This document shows, in pieces, positions 10,331 to 20,546 of a stretch of 64,000 bases of DNA; positions within the stretch are counted from its first letter, which is position 1, and each line of letters begins with the position of its first letter. A program made the translations under genes and the position numbers. The notes beneath the pieces are model-generated. The model worked only from the letters and a program-made list of their open reading frames with translations. It was not told the origin of the DNA and searched no databases. Source of the DNA: Enterobacter sp. kpr-6 (GTDB lineage Bacteria > Pseudomonadota > Gammaproteobacteria > Enterobacterales > Enterobacteriaceae); contig NZ_FOYH01000005.1 of assembly GCF_900116015.1 (NCBI RefSeq), positions 1 to 64,000 of the forward strand. The letters are read 5' to 3'.

Positions 10331-10352
10331 AACTGTGATGAATGTCGAAGTG
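10331..10352 (+). promoter_or_regulatory. candidate proximal CRP site of the deo promoter
   Basis: AACTGTGATGAATGTCGAAG at 10331-10350 has a perfect TGTGA half-site and a weak second half. It lies at the position of the E. coli deoP2 CRP1 site. CytR would bind between this and the upstream site. Confidence 0.6.
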
Positions 10353-10366
10353 TCGTGGCGGGTGAA

Positions 10367-10382
10367 TGTTAGAATACTCACA
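10367..10382 (+). promoter_or_regulatory. DeoR operator overlapping the deo -10 region
   Basis: TGTTAGAATACTCACA matches the DeoR operator palindrome TGTTAGAATTCTAACA at 13 of 16 positions. It contains the -10-like TAGAAT, so repressor would block RNA polymerase. It lies 59 bp before the deoC ATG. Confidence 0.75.
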
Positions 10383-10440
10383 GACCCGCCGGGTAAAATT
10401 TGAACCGGCAAATGCCGTCTTCAGCTCACTGGAGAAAGTT

Positions 10441-11220
10441 ATGACTGATTTAAACGCAAGCAGCCTGCGCGCATTAAAACTGATGGATCTGACCACCCTT
10501 AACGATGATGACACCGACGCGAAAGTGATCGCGCTGTGCCACCAGGCGAAGACCCCGGTTGGCAATACCGCCGCTGTCTGCATCTACCCGCGTTTTATTC
10601 CGATTGCGCGCAAGACGCTGAACGAGCAGGGCACTCCGGATATTCGCATCGCCACTGTGACCAACTTCCCGCACGGTAATGACGATATCGACATTGCGCT
10701 GGCAGAAACCCGCGCGGCCATCGCCTACGGCGCTGACGAAGTTGACGTGGTGTTCCCGTACCGTGCGCTGATCGCAGGCAACGAGCAGATCGGTTTCGAT
10801 CTGGTAAAAGCCTGTAAAGAAGCCTGTGCCGCGGCGAACGTGCTGCTAAAAGTGATCATCGAAACCGGTGAGCTGAAAGAAGAAGCGCTGATTCGCAAGG
10901 CATCTGAGATCTCCATCAAAGCCGGTGCTGATTTCATCAAAACCTCTACCGGTAAAGTGCCGGTTAACGCCACGCCGGAAAGCGCGCGCATCATGCTGGA
11001 AGTGATCCGTGATATGGGCGTTTCTGAAACCGTGGGCTTTAAGCCAGCGGGCGGTGTGCGTTCGGCGGAAGATGCTGCGCAGTTCCTGGCGATTGCTGAT
11101 GAACTGTTTGGCGCGAGCTGGGCTGATTCCCGTCATTACCGTTTTGGTGCCTCCAGCCTGCTGGCAAGTCTGCTGAAAGCGCTGGGTCACGGCGACGGTA
11201 AAAGCGCAAGCAGCTACTAA
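10441..11220 (+). CDS. deoC: deoxyribose-phosphate aldolase
   Basis: This 259-residue class I aldolase splits 2-deoxyribose-5-phosphate into acetaldehyde and glyceraldehyde-3-phosphate. The Schiff-base lysine sits in ADFIKTSTG. The phosphate-binding [10 protein letters not shown] and the C-terminal YRFGASSLL...SSY tail (whose last Tyr takes part in catalysis) are intact. The ATG at 10441 follows GGAGAAAG. It is the first gene of deoCABD and is controlled by the CRP/DeoR region just upstream. Confidence 0.97.
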   Translation: MTDLNASSLRALKLMDLTTLNDDDTDAKVIALCHQAKTPVGNTAAVCIYPRFIPIARKTLNEQGTPDIRIATVTNFPHGNDDIDIALAETRAAIAYGADEVDVVFPYRALIAGNEQIGFDLVKACKEACAAANVLLKVIIETGELKEEALIRKASEISIKAGADFIKTSTGKVPVNATPESARIMLEVIRDMGVSETVGFKPAGGVRSAEDAAQFLAIADELFGASWADSRHYRFGASSLLASLLKALGHGDGKSASSY

Positions 11221-11226
11221 GTTTTT

Positions 11227-11252
11227 GCCCGGTCAGCCTTGCGCTGCCGGGC
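11227..11252 (+). repeat. REP-like palindrome between deoC and deoA
   Basis: GCCCGG-t-CAGC, loop CTTGC, GCTG-CCGGGC: a 10-bp GC stem with one bulge, of the REP type also seen at 13927, 19121 and 63780. Confidence 0.6.
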
Positions 11253-11286
11253 AACAGCCTTCCACTCTTTTCCCCTGGGGGTTCCC

Positions 11287-12606
11287 TTGTTTCTCGCTCA
11301 AGAAATTATTCGTAAAAAACGTGATGGTCACGCGCTGAGTGATGAAGAGATCCGTTTTTTCATCAACGGCATCCGCGATAACACCGTTTCTGAAGGCCAG
11401 ATCGCGGCACTGGCGATGACCATTTTCTTTCATGACATGGCAATCGAAGAACGTGTTTCGCTGACGATGGCGATGCGCGATTCCGGCAGCGTTCTGGACT
11501 GGAAAAGCCTCAATCTCAACGGCCCGATTGTGGATAAACACTCCACCGGCGGCGTGGGTGATGTCACATCGCTGATGCTCGGCCCGATGGTCGCGGCCTG
11601 CGGTGGCTATATCCCGATGATTTCCGGGCGCGGCCTGGGTCACACCGGCGGTACGCTCGATAAGCTCGAAGCCATTCCGGGCTTTGACATCTTCCCGGAC
11701 GATGCACGTTTTCGCGCGATCATTAAAGACGTGGGCGTGGCGATCATCGGCCAGACCAGCTCGCTGGCCCCGGCGGATAAACGTTTTTACGCCACCCGCG
11801 ACATTACCGCCACCGTCGATTCTATTCCGCTGATCACCGCTTCTATCCTCGCCAAAAAACTGGCCGAAGGACTGGATGCGCTGGTGATGGACGTGAAGGT
11901 CGGCAGCGGCGCATTTATGCCTACCTATGAATTGTCTGCTGAACTGGCGCAGGCGATTGTCGGCGTGGCGAACGGCGCAGGAGTACGCACCACCGCGCTG
12001 TTAACGGACATGAATCAGGTGCTGGCCTCCAGCGCCGGTAACGCGGTAGAGGTGCGCGAAGCGGTGCAGTTCCTGACCGGCGAGTACCGCAATCCGCGTC
12101 TGCTGGAAGTGACCACCGCGCTGTGCGTCGAGATGCTCATTTCCGGTAACCTGGCGAAAGATGACGCCGAAGCCCGCGCTAAATTGCAGGCGGTGCTGGA
12201 TAACGGCAAAGCGGCGGAAATCTTCGGTCGCATGGTCGCGGCACAAAAAGGCCCGACCGATTTCGTTGAAAACTACGCTAAATACCTGCCGACCGCGATG
12301 CTCAGCAAAGCGGTGTATGCGGAAACCGAAGGCTTCGTGGCTGAAATGGACACGCGCGCGCTGGGTATGGCGGTGGTTTCCATGGGCGGCGGTCGTCGTC
12401 AGGCGTCCGATACCATTGATTACAGCGTTGGCTTCACCGATATGGCCCGTCTGGGCGACAGCGTTGACGGTCAGCGTCCGCTGGCGGTTATCCATGCTAA
12501 AGACGAAGCAAGCTGGCAGGACGCCGCGCGCGCCGTGAAAGCGGCTATCCGCGTGGATGACGCAGCGCCTGAGCAAACCCCTGTGGTTTACCGCAGGATC
12601 ACCTAA
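11287..12606 (+). CDS. deoA: thymidine phosphorylase
   Basis: This 439-residue pyrimidine-nucleoside phosphorylase converts thymidine and phosphate to thymine and deoxyribose-1-phosphate. The phosphate-binding signature [12 protein letters not shown] and the [16 protein letters not shown] segment are intact. The start is a TTG at 11287 ([14 protein letters not shown]), which matches the E. coli N-terminus MFLAQ. The preceding in-frame codons from 11239 overlap the REP-like hairpin and have no counterpart. It is the second gene of the deo operon. Confidence 0.96.
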   Translation: MFLAQEIIRKKRDGHALSDEEIRFFINGIRDNTVSEGQIAALAMTIFFHDMAIEERVSLTMAMRDSGSVLDWKSLNLNGPIVDKHSTGGVGDVTSLMLGPMVAACGGYIPMISGRGLGHTGGTLDKLEAIPGFDIFPDDARFRAIIKDVGVAIIGQTSSLAPADKRFYATRDITATVDSIPLITASILAKKLAEGLDALVMDVKVGSGAFMPTYELSAELAQAIVGVANGAGVRTTALLTDMNQVLASSAGNAVEVREAVQFLTGEYRNPRLLEVTTALCVEMLISGNLAKDDAEARAKLQAVLDNGKAAEIFGRMVAAQKGPTDFVENYAKYLPTAMLSKAVYAETEGFVAEMDTRALGMAVVSMGGGRRQASDTIDYSVGFTDMARLGDSVDGQRPLAVIHAKDEASWQDAARAVKAAIRVDDAAPEQTPVVYRRIT

Positions 12607-12659
12607 TAACCGCCCGGCCTTCTTCCCGTTACAGGGAGAGTTCGGGTATACTGATCTGA

Positions 12660-13919
<1,260 letters not shown>

Positions 13920-13926
13920 ACGTCTT

Positions 13927-13957
13927 GCCCGGCGGCGCATTGTCTGCCGGGCCTACG
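13927..13957 (+). repeat. REP element between deoB and deoD
   Basis: GCCCGGCGGC (13927-13936), a short loop, then TGCCGGGCCTACG. The 3' arm with CCTACG is the classical enterobacterial REP end. Such elements often stabilise upstream mRNA. Confidence 0.8.
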
Positions 13958-13991
13958 GTTTTGTAATTTCGTATTTTAAAAGGATAGAACG

Positions 13992-14711
13992 ATGGCTACC
14001 CCACACATTAATGCAGAAATGGGCGATTTCGCAGACGTTGTACTGATGCCAGGCGATCCGCTGCGCGCTAAACACATTGCGGAAACTTTCTTTGAAGACG
14101 TGCGTGAAGTGAACAATGTGCGCGGCATGCTGGGTTACACCGGCACCTACAAAGGCCGTAAAGTGTCGGTAATGGGTCACGGCATGGGTATCCCGTCCTG
14201 CTCCATCTATACCAAAGAGCTGATCACCGATTTCGGCGTGAAGAAAATCATCCGCGTGGGTTCCTGCGGCGCGGTGCGTGCCGATGTTAAACTGCGTGAC
14301 GTTGTGATCGGCATGGGTGCCTGCACCGATTCCAAAGTGAACCGTCTGCGTTTTAAAGATCATGATTTTGCGGCGATTGCGGATTTTGACATGGTGCGCA
14401 ATGCGGTTGACGCGGCAAAAGCGCTGGGCGTTGAAGCCCGCGTCGGCAACATTTTCTCTGCCGATCTGTTCTATACGCCGGACCCGACCATGTTCGACGT
14501 GATGGAAAAATACGGCATTCTGGGCGTGGAAATGGAAGCGGCAGGGATTTACGGCGTGGCGGCGGAATTTGGTGCGAAAGCACTGACCATCTGCACCGTG
14601 TCTGACCATATCCGCACCCACGAGCAGACCACTGCTGCTGAGCGCCAGACGACGTTCAACGATATGATCAAGATTGCGCTGGAATCAGTCCTGCTGGGCG
14701 ATAAAGAGTAA
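13992..14711 (+). CDS. deoD: purine-nucleoside phosphorylase (DeoD type)
   Basis: This 239-residue hexameric PNP has exactly the E. coli length. It phosphorolyses purine (deoxy)nucleosides to base plus (deoxy)ribose-1-phosphate. [15 protein letters not shown] holds phosphate-binding residues, RVGSCGAV is the base/phosphate loop, and GVEMEAAG the ribose-binding motif. [13 protein letters not shown] carries the catalytic Asp. It is the last gene of the deo operon and is followed at once by a palindromic repeat cluster. Confidence 0.97.
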   Translation: MATPHINAEMGDFADVVLMPGDPLRAKHIAETFFEDVREVNNVRGMLGYTGTYKGRKVSVMGHGMGIPSCSIYTKELITDFGVKKIIRVGSCGAVRADVKLRDVVIGMGACTDSKVNRLRFKDHDFAAIADFDMVRNAVDAAKALGVEARVGNIFSADLFYTPDPTMFDVMEKYGILGVEMEAAGIYGVAAEFGAKALTICTVSDHIRTHEQTTAAERQTTFNDMIKIALESVLLGDKE

Positions 14712-14717
14712 CGCTTA

Positions 14718-14929
14718 CCCCCTCACCCCGGCCCTCTCCCCAGGGGAGAGGGGGAAGGGCAGTCCGAGCTCAATCTGTCCCCTCTCCCCGCGGGAGAGGG
14801 TGAGGGGAAGGGCAGCCCACACTCGATCTGTTCCCTTTTCCTGCGGGAGAGGGCTAGGGTGAGGGGAGAAAGGCAGTCCGTGCTCGATCTGTCCCCTCTC
14901 CCTGTGGGAGAGGGTTAGGGTGAGGGGAA
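14718..14929. repeat. cluster of GC-rich palindromic repeats, deoD/lplA
   Basis: Four imperfect palindromic units of about 45-55 bp, each built on CCCTCTCCC...GGGAGAGGG. The first begins CCCTCACCCCGGCCCTC and the last ends GGGTTAGGGTGAGGGG. Units are joined by spacers containing GAAAGGCAGTCCG and CTCGATCTGT. It fills the whole gap between the convergent genes deoD and lplA. Related clusters lie at 20404-20535 and 38207-38389. It may act as a bidirectional terminator or REP-like element. Confidence 0.85.
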
Positions 14930-14930
14930 A

Positions 14931-15947
14931 CTACCGCACTGCCCCCGCAATCCACGCCGACAACTCCCGCAACTCTTTTTCCTGCTCCGGGAACTCCGCA
15001 ATCAGCGCGTCACACGCCTGTGCCAGCCGGTCCGACCGATACAGACACCCCTGCAAACGTGCGGCCAGCGCTTCTAACGGCGCGGGATTCAGGCTATCCG
15101 TAAACACCTGAGTACGGGTGATATGACCCTTTTCAACGTCAAAGTGCAGTTCGACGCCGCCCCAGGTAAAGCGCTCATCCAGCAAATGGCTAAAGGCGGG
15201 TGCCTGACCAAAGTTCCACTCCCAGCTGCTCTGACGGGCGAAGGTTTCGGCGAAGTTGGGCAGATCCGGCGTCTTGTCCGGGGAGATCACTTCCGCGTCC
15301 ACCGATTCGCCGTAGTAATCGAAAAACGCCTGCGTCACCGCCTCGCAAATCTTCTCGTGGCTGATGCCGGGCAGCAGATCGACCAGGTTTGCCACCCGGC
15401 CCCGCACGGAAGTAATCCCTTTTGCCTGGAGCTTTTTCTTGTCCGGATTCAGGTAGTTTGCCAGGCGGCTGAGATCGGCGTTTAACAGCAGCGTGCCGTG
15501 GTGGAAGCCACGATCCGGCGTTTCCCGGTAGGCGGAACCGGATACTTTGCGGTCGCCGTCGGCGGTTTTTACCACCAGATCGTTACGCCCGGACGCTTCC
15601 GCCGTCGCACCCAGCGCGGTCAGCGCATTGAGCACAATGGCGGTGGAAATGGTTTTATCGTACTCCGGCTTGCCCGCCATAAAGGTAAAGCAGGTGTTGC
15701 CGAGATCGTGAAACACCGCACCGCCGCCGCTGCTGCGCCGGGCCAGCCGCACGTTATCTTCTTCCATGCGCCGGGTATTGCACTCTTTCCACGGGTTTTG
15801 CGCGCGGCCAATGACCACGGTATCGGCGTTGCGCCACAGAAACAGCACCCGCTGAGTGGCGGGCATCTGGCGAAAAATGCACTCTTCGACCGCCAGGTTA
15901 AACCAGGGATCGTATGAGTCAGAAATTAATAAACGCAGTGTGGACAT
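14931..15947 (-). CDS. lplA: lipoate-protein ligase A
   Basis: This 338-residue protein equals E. coli LplA in length. It activates lipoate to lipoyl-AMP and transfers it to E2/H proteins. Seen are [18 protein letters not shown] (lipoate/ATP loop), the catalytic-lysine segment [11 protein letters not shown] and HHGTLLLN. The C-terminal accessory domain (about 250-338) is present. ytjB lies 21 bp upstream on the same strand, the conserved enteric arrangement. Confidence 0.96.
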   Translation of the reverse strand: MSTLRLLISDSYDPWFNLAVEECIFRQMPATQRVLFLWRNADTVVIGRAQNPWKECNTRRMEEDNVRLARRSSGGGAVFHDLGNTCFTFMAGKPEYDKTISTAIVLNALTALGATAEASGRNDLVVKTADGDRKVSGSAYRETPDRGFHHGTLLLNADLSRLANYLNPDKKKLQAKGITSVRGRVANLVDLLPGISHEKICEAVTQAFFDYYGESVDAEVISPDKTPDLPNFAETFARQSSWEWNFGQAPAFSHLLDERFTWGGVELHFDVEKGHITRTQVFTDSLNPAPLEALAARLQGCLYRSDRLAQACDALIAEFPEQEKELRELSAWIAGAVR

Positions 15948-15968
15948 GACAGATTTCCTTTCCGGGGA

Positions 15969-16616
15969 TCACGGTTCTTTTTTTTCCGCCTCTTCCTCTT
16001 CCGGCACCGGCTTGCTGGCCGTTAACAGGAAGGGAGATTGTTGCCAGCGGGTGCGCTTGCCCTGCAATAAGGTGCGGGTGAGCACGACGCCAATCGCCAG
16101 CGAGAGCAGCAGCATCAGGCGTAAAATATTGGTGGTGTTATCGACCTGGCGGGCTTCGGTAGCCAGCGTGTGGGTATCCAGCGTCAGACGCAGATACCCG
16201 AGCGGGCCATTTTTGCCCTGAATAGGTTCGACGATTTGCTGATTAAAGTAGCCGCCCGCTTTTTTACCATCCAGCGCCAGGCGGTCGCGCACCTCAACGC
16301 TCTCGCCGGCGCGCACCACCAAATCGCCCTGTTCATCGTACACGCCCGCGTCAAGAATGCGGCTCTCGTCGGTCAACTGGCGCAGCACCGCGCTGATGCT
16401 CTTTTCATCCGGGGTTTCCGTACGCATGTGCGGGGCGAGATTGAGCGTAACCTGACGGGCAAGCGTGCGGGCGAGCTCCTCAAGCTGCGGATTACGCGCG
16501 CGCTGGTGGCTCTGACTGAACCAGGACGCACCCTGCATCAGGGCGACGAGAAGGGCGAGACAGATCAAGACAATCACGGCGCGATGCAGCCGGAATTTCA
16601 GTTTTGCGCGAGCCAT
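15969..16616 (-). CDS. ytjB: membrane protein YtjB (Smp family)
   Basis: The 215-residue protein has a transmembrane segment near the N-terminus (VIVLICLALLVALMQGASWF, about 14-33). A periplasmic-type middle domain follows, with a second membrane segment (LMLLLSLAIGVVLTRTLL) and a charged tail rich in Glu and Lys. That is the topology of E. coli YtjB/Smp, whose function is not established. It is divergent from serB and lies upstream of lplA. Confidence 0.88.
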   Translation of the reverse strand: MARAKLKFRLHRAVIVLICLALLVALMQGASWFSQSHQRARNPQLEELARTLARQVTLNLAPHMRTETPDEKSISAVLRQLTDESRILDAGVYDEQGDLVVRAGESVEVRDRLALDGKKAGGYFNQQIVEPIQGKNGPLGYLRLTLDTHTLATEARQVDNTTNILRLMLLLSLAIGVVLTRTLLQGKRTRWQQSPFLLTASKPVPEEEEAEKKEP

Positions 16617-16719
16617 AGAGTACCTGCTGAAAATTTAACGCTTCATGTTGCCAGAAGCGATGGATACAGGGTAGCCTCATGCGTTATTTTCACCCGCGAA
16701 TGTGTTTACAGGAGCTTTA

Positions 16720-17691
16720 ATGCCTAACAGTCTGACCTGGTGCGACCTGCCTGAAGATGTTTCTCAGTGGCCAGGGTTGCCGCTCTCGTTAAGTGGCGAT
16801 GAGGTTATGCCGCTGGATTATCACGCTGGTCGCAGTGGCTGGCTTCTGTATGGTCGCAGCCTGAACAAAGCCCGTCTGACGGCGTATCAACGCAAACTGG
16901 GCGCGGCGATGGTGATTGTGGCGTCCTGGTGCGTGGACGATTATCAGGTTATTCGCCTTGCCGGATCGCTGACGCCGCGCGCGACGCGTCTGGCGCACGA
17001 CGCGGGGCTGGACGTCGCGCCGCTCGGTAAGATCCCGCATCTTAAAACGCCGGGCCTGCTGGTGATGGACATGGATTCCACCGCCATTCAAATCGAATGT
17101 ATCGACGAACTGGCGAAACTGGCCGGAACGGGTGAAATGGTTGCGGAAGTGACCGAGCGTGCGATGCGCGGCGAGATCGATTTTGCCGACAGCCTGCGTC
17201 ACCGCGTGGCAACCCTGAAAGGGGCCGATGCCAACATTTTGCGCCAGGTGCGCGACGTGCTGCCGCTGATGCCGGGCCTGACGCAACTGGTCCTGAAACT
17301 CCAGTCGCTGGGCTGGAAGGTGGCTATCGCCTCCGGTGGCTTTACTTTCTTCGCCGATTACCTGCGCGAGAAGCTGCACCTGAGCGCCGTGGTCGCCAAC
17401 GAACTGGAGATCATGGACGGTAAACTGACCGGGCAGGTGCTCGGCGATATCGTCGATGCGCAATATAAAGCCAACACCCTGACCCGTCTGGCCGCTAAAT
17501 ACGAAATCCCCGCCGCGCAGACCGTAGCCATTGGCGACGGAGCCAACGATCTGCCTATGATTAAAGTGGCGGGGCTGGGCGTGGCGTATCACGCCAAACC
17601 AAAAGTGAATGAAAAAACAGAAGTGACTATTCGTCACGCTGACCTGATGGGCGTGTTCTGCATCCTGTCGGGCAGTTTGAATCAGAAATAA
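16720..17691 (+). CDS. serB: phosphoserine phosphatase
   Basis: This 323-residue HAD-family enzyme carries out the last step of serine synthesis. Motif I is MDMDSTAIQIECIDE, motif II is in IASGGFTFF, and motif III/IV is KANTLTRLA...IGDGANDLPM. An N-terminal ACT-like region of about 100 residues precedes the catalytic domain. The ATG at 16720 (MPNSLTWCDLPED) follows ACAGGAGC at the right spacing. An in-frame start 18 bp earlier would place the ribosome site inside the gene. radA starts 10 nt after its stop. Confidence 0.96.
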   Translation: MPNSLTWCDLPEDVSQWPGLPLSLSGDEVMPLDYHAGRSGWLLYGRSLNKARLTAYQRKLGAAMVIVASWCVDDYQVIRLAGSLTPRATRLAHDAGLDVAPLGKIPHLKTPGLLVMDMDSTAIQIECIDELAKLAGTGEMVAEVTERAMRGEIDFADSLRHRVATLKGADANILRQVRDVLPLMPGLTQLVLKLQSLGWKVAIASGGFTFFADYLREKLHLSAVVANELEIMDGKLTGQVLGDIVDAQYKANTLTRLAAKYEIPAAQTVAIGDGANDLPMIKVAGLGVAYHAKPKVNEKTEVTIRHADLMGVFCILSGSLNQK

Positions 17692-17701
17692 CGAGGTAAA
17701 C

Positions 17702-19084
17702 GTGGCAAAAGCGCCGAAACGGGCATTCGTCTGTAATGAATGTGGGGCGGATTATCCGCGCTGGCAGGGGCAGTGCAGCGCCTGCCACGCCTGGAATACC
17801 ATCACCGAAGTGCGCGTGGCGGCATCGCCGACGGTAGCGCGCAACGAGCGCCTGAGCGGTTACGCGGGTAATGCCGGCGTGTCGAAAGTGCAGAAACTTT
17901 CGGAGATCAGCCTTGAAGCGCTGCCACGTTTTTCCACCAGCTTTAAAGAGTTTGACCGTGTGCTCGGCGGCGGCGTGGTGCCAGGCAGTGCGATCCTGAT
18001 TGGCGGCAACCCGGGTGCTGGGAAATCAACGCTGCTGCTGCAAACCCTGTGCAAGCTGGCCGAGCAGATGAAAACCCTGTACGTGACCGGCGAAGAGTCG
18101 CTGCAACAGGTGGCGATGCGCGCGCACCGTCTCGGCCTGCCGACGGCGAACCTGAACATGCTGTCGGAAACCAGCATCGAGCAGATTTGTATGATTGCCG
18201 ATGAAGAGCAGCCGAAGCTGATGGTGATTGACTCGATCCAGGTCATGCACATGGCGGATATCCAGTCCTCGCCGGGCAGCGTGGCGCAGGTGCGTGAAAG
18301 TGCGGCCTATCTGACGCGCTATGCCAAAACGCGCGGCGTGGCGATTGTGATGGTCGGCCATGTCACCAAAGATGGCTCGCTCGCCGGGCCAAAAGTGCTG
18401 GAGCACTGTATCGACTGTTCGGTACTGCTCGACGGCGATGCCGATTCCCGTTTTCGTACCCTGCGCAGCCATAAAAACCGCTTCGGTGCGGTCAATGAAC
18501 TGGGCGTGTTTGCTATGACCGAGCAGGGCTTGCGTGAAGTGAGCAACCCGTCGGCAATCTTCTTAAGCCGTGGCGATGAAGTCACCTCCGGCAGTTCGGT
18601 GATGGTGGTCTGGGAAGGGACGCGCCCGCTGCTCGTTGAAATCCAGGCGCTGGTCGATCAGTCGATGATGGGCAACCCCCGCCGCGTGGCCGTGGGGCTT
18701 GAGCAGAACCGTCTGGCGATCCTGCTGGCGGTACTGCACCGTCACGGCGGTCTGCAAATGTCGGATCAGGATGTGTTCGTCAACGTGGTCGGCGGCGTGA
18801 AAGTCACCGAAACCAGCGCGGATCTGGCGCTGCTGCTGGCGATGGTTTCCAGCCTGCGCGACCGTCCATTGCCGAGTGATCTAGTGGTGTTTGGCGAAGT
18901 GGGGCTGGCGGGGGAAATTCGTCCGGTGCCGAGCGGCCAGGAGCGGATCTCCGAGGCGGCAAAACACGGCTTTAAACGCGCGATTGTGCCCGCGGCCAAC
19001 GTGCCGAAAAAACCGCCGGAAGGTATGCAGGTCTTTGGTGTGAAAAAGCTTTCGGATGCGCTAACCGTTTTTGACGACTTATAA
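17702..19084 (+). CDS. radA: DNA repair protein RadA
   Basis: This 460-residue RecA-like branch-migration protein acts in recombinational repair. An N-terminal zinc finger has cysteines 11, 14, 25 and 28. The ATPase core carries Walker A GGNPGAGKST and the RadA-specific KNRFG motif, followed by a Lon-protease-like domain. It starts with GTG at 17702, preceded by ACGAGGTAA, and is coupled to serB. It is E. coli length. Confidence 0.96.
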   Translation: MAKAPKRAFVCNECGADYPRWQGQCSACHAWNTITEVRVAASPTVARNERLSGYAGNAGVSKVQKLSEISLEALPRFSTSFKEFDRVLGGGVVPGSAILIGGNPGAGKSTLLLQTLCKLAEQMKTLYVTGEESLQQVAMRAHRLGLPTANLNMLSETSIEQICMIADEEQPKLMVIDSIQVMHMADIQSSPGSVAQVRESAAYLTRYAKTRGVAIVMVGHVTKDGSLAGPKVLEHCIDCSVLLDGDADSRFRTLRSHKNRFGAVNELGVFAMTEQGLREVSNPSAIFLSRGDEVTSGSSVMVVWEGTRPLLVEIQALVDQSMMGNPRRVAVGLEQNRLAILLAVLHRHGGLQMSDQDVFVNVVGGVKVTETSADLALLLAMVSSLRDRPLPSDLVVFGEVGLAGEIRPVPSGQERISEAAKHGFKRAIVPAANVPKKPPEGMQVFGVKKLSDALTVFDDL

Positions 19085-19120
19085 TCACATCTTGTCGTCT
19101 TTCTGACGGCTGTTCTCCAG

Positions 19121-19138
19121 GCCCGGCAAGCGCCGGGC
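19121..19138 (+). repeat. REP-like palindrome between radA and nadR
   Basis: GCCCGGC (19121-19127), loop AAGC, GCCGGGC (19132-19138): a perfect 7-bp stem in the 78-bp gap. Confidence 0.6.
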
Positions 19139-19162
19139 AGATCCACTTAGCAGGAGGCTCTT

Positions 19163-20398
19163 GTGTCATCATTTGACTATCTAAAAACGGCCATCAAACA
19201 GAAGGGCTGCACCTTGCAGCAGGTGGCGGACGCCAGCGGTATGACCAAGGGCTATCTCAGCCAGTTGCTTAACGCCAAAATCAAAAGTCCCAGCGCGCAA
19301 AAACTTGAAGCATTGCATCGCTTTCTTGAACTGGAGTTCCCCCGTCGGCACAAAACCGTCGGCGTGGTTTTTGGCAAGTTTTACCCTCTGCACACCGGAC
19401 ATATCTATCTGATCCAGCGCGCCTGTAGCCAGGTGGACGAGCTGCACATCATTATGGGATATGACGATACTCGCGATCGCGAGCTGTTTGAAAATAGCGC
19501 GATGTCGCAACAGCCAACCATCAGCGACCGCTTGCGCTGGCTGCTTCAGACTTTTAAGTATCAGAAAAATATCCGTATTCATGCTTTTAATGAAGAGGGG
19601 ATGGAGCCGTATCCGCACGGCTGGGATGTCTGGAGCAACGGCATCAAAGCCTTTATGGAAGAGAAGGGTATACACCCGGACAGGATCTACACCTCCGAAG
19701 AGGCCGATGCCGAACAGTATCTGGCGCATCTGGAAATCGAAACGGTGCTTATCGATCCCAAACGTACTTTTATGAACATCAGCGGCGGCCAGATCCGCGC
19801 CAATCCGTTCCGCTACTGGGATTACATTCCTACCGAAGTGAAGCCGTTTTTTGTGCGTACCGTGGCGATTTTGGGCGGTGAATCAAGCGGCAAGTCGATG
19901 CTGGTAAACAAGCTCGCTAACATCTTCAACACCACCAGCGCGTGGGAATACGGGCGTGATTATGTCTTCTCGCATCTCGGCGGCGACGAGATGGCGCTGC
20001 AATATTCCGACTACGATAAAATCGCGCTCGGTCAGGCACAGTACATTGATTTTGCGGTGAAATACGCTAATAAAGTGGCGTTTATTGATACTGATTTTGT
20101 CACTACGCAGGCGTTCTGCAAAAAGTATGAAGGGCGTGAGCACCCGTTCGTGCAGGCGCTGATCGACGAATACCGCTTCGACCTGGTGATTTTGCTGGAG
20201 AATAACACCCCCTGGGTGGCCGACGGGCTGCGCAGCCTGGGCAGTTCGGTAGACAGAAAAGAGTTCCAGACGCTGCTGGAGTCGATGTTGCATGAGAACA
20301 AGATAGCGTATGCGCATGTGAAGGACGCGGATTATGATTCGCGGTTTTTGCGCTGCGTGGAGCTGGTGAAGGAGTTGATGGGGGAGCGGGGGGAGTAA
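19163..20398 (+). CDS. nadR: trifunctional NAD regulator/NMN adenylyltransferase/ribosylnicotinamide kinase
   Basis: This 411-residue protein has three domains. The N-terminal HTH (about 1-60, LQQVADASGMTKGYLSQLL) represses NAD biosynthesis genes. An NMN adenylyltransferase domain contains GKFYPLHTGH. A C-terminal nicotinamide riboside kinase contains the P-loop GGESSGKSM. E. coli has Thr after GKS, and Met here still fits the GxxxxGK[ST] pattern because the Ser is kept. It starts at GTG 19163 after AGGAGG. It converges on ettA across a repeat cluster. Confidence 0.96.
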   Translation: MSSFDYLKTAIKQKGCTLQQVADASGMTKGYLSQLLNAKIKSPSAQKLEALHRFLELEFPRRHKTVGVVFGKFYPLHTGHIYLIQRACSQVDELHIIMGYDDTRDRELFENSAMSQQPTISDRLRWLLQTFKYQKNIRIHAFNEEGMEPYPHGWDVWSNGIKAFMEEKGIHPDRIYTSEEADAEQYLAHLEIETVLIDPKRTFMNISGGQIRANPFRYWDYIPTEVKPFFVRTVAILGGESSGKSMLVNKLANIFNTTSAWEYGRDYVFSHLGGDEMALQYSDYDKIALGQAQYIDFAVKYANKVAFIDTDFVTTQAFCKKYEGREHPFVQALIDEYRFDLVILLENNTPWVADGLRSLGSSVDRKEFQTLLESMLHENKIAYAHVKDADYDSRFLRCVELVKELMGERGE

Positions 20399-20403
20399 GA
20401 ACA

Positions 20404-20535
20404 CCCTCACCCCGGCCCTCTCCCTGAGGGAGAGGGGGAAAGGCCAGCCCGCACCCGCTGAGAGATAGAGAGTGAGGGGGAATCCGCACTCGATCTGTCC
20501 CCTCTCCCATGGGGAGAGGGCCAGGGTGAGGGGAA
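20404..20535. repeat. palindromic repeat cluster, nadR/ettA
   Basis: Two units of the family seen at 14718. The first is CCCTCACCCCGGCCCTC with a GGGAGAGGGGG return. The second ends GAGAGGGCCAGGGTGAGGGG. The spacer again contains CGCACTCGATCTGTCCCC. It lies between convergent 3' ends. Confidence 0.85.
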
Positions 20536-20546
20536 GCCCGTTAACC

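Noticed and set aside
14718-14929. Short CRISPR-like array
   Set aside because: Units are palindromic, unequal and joined by repeated rather than unique spacers. No cas genes are present.
19163-20398. Defective Walker A in the NadR kinase domain (GKSM instead of GKST)
   Set aside because: The P-loop needs Gly-Lys-Ser/Thr, and the Ser is kept. The following residue varies in the superfamily.
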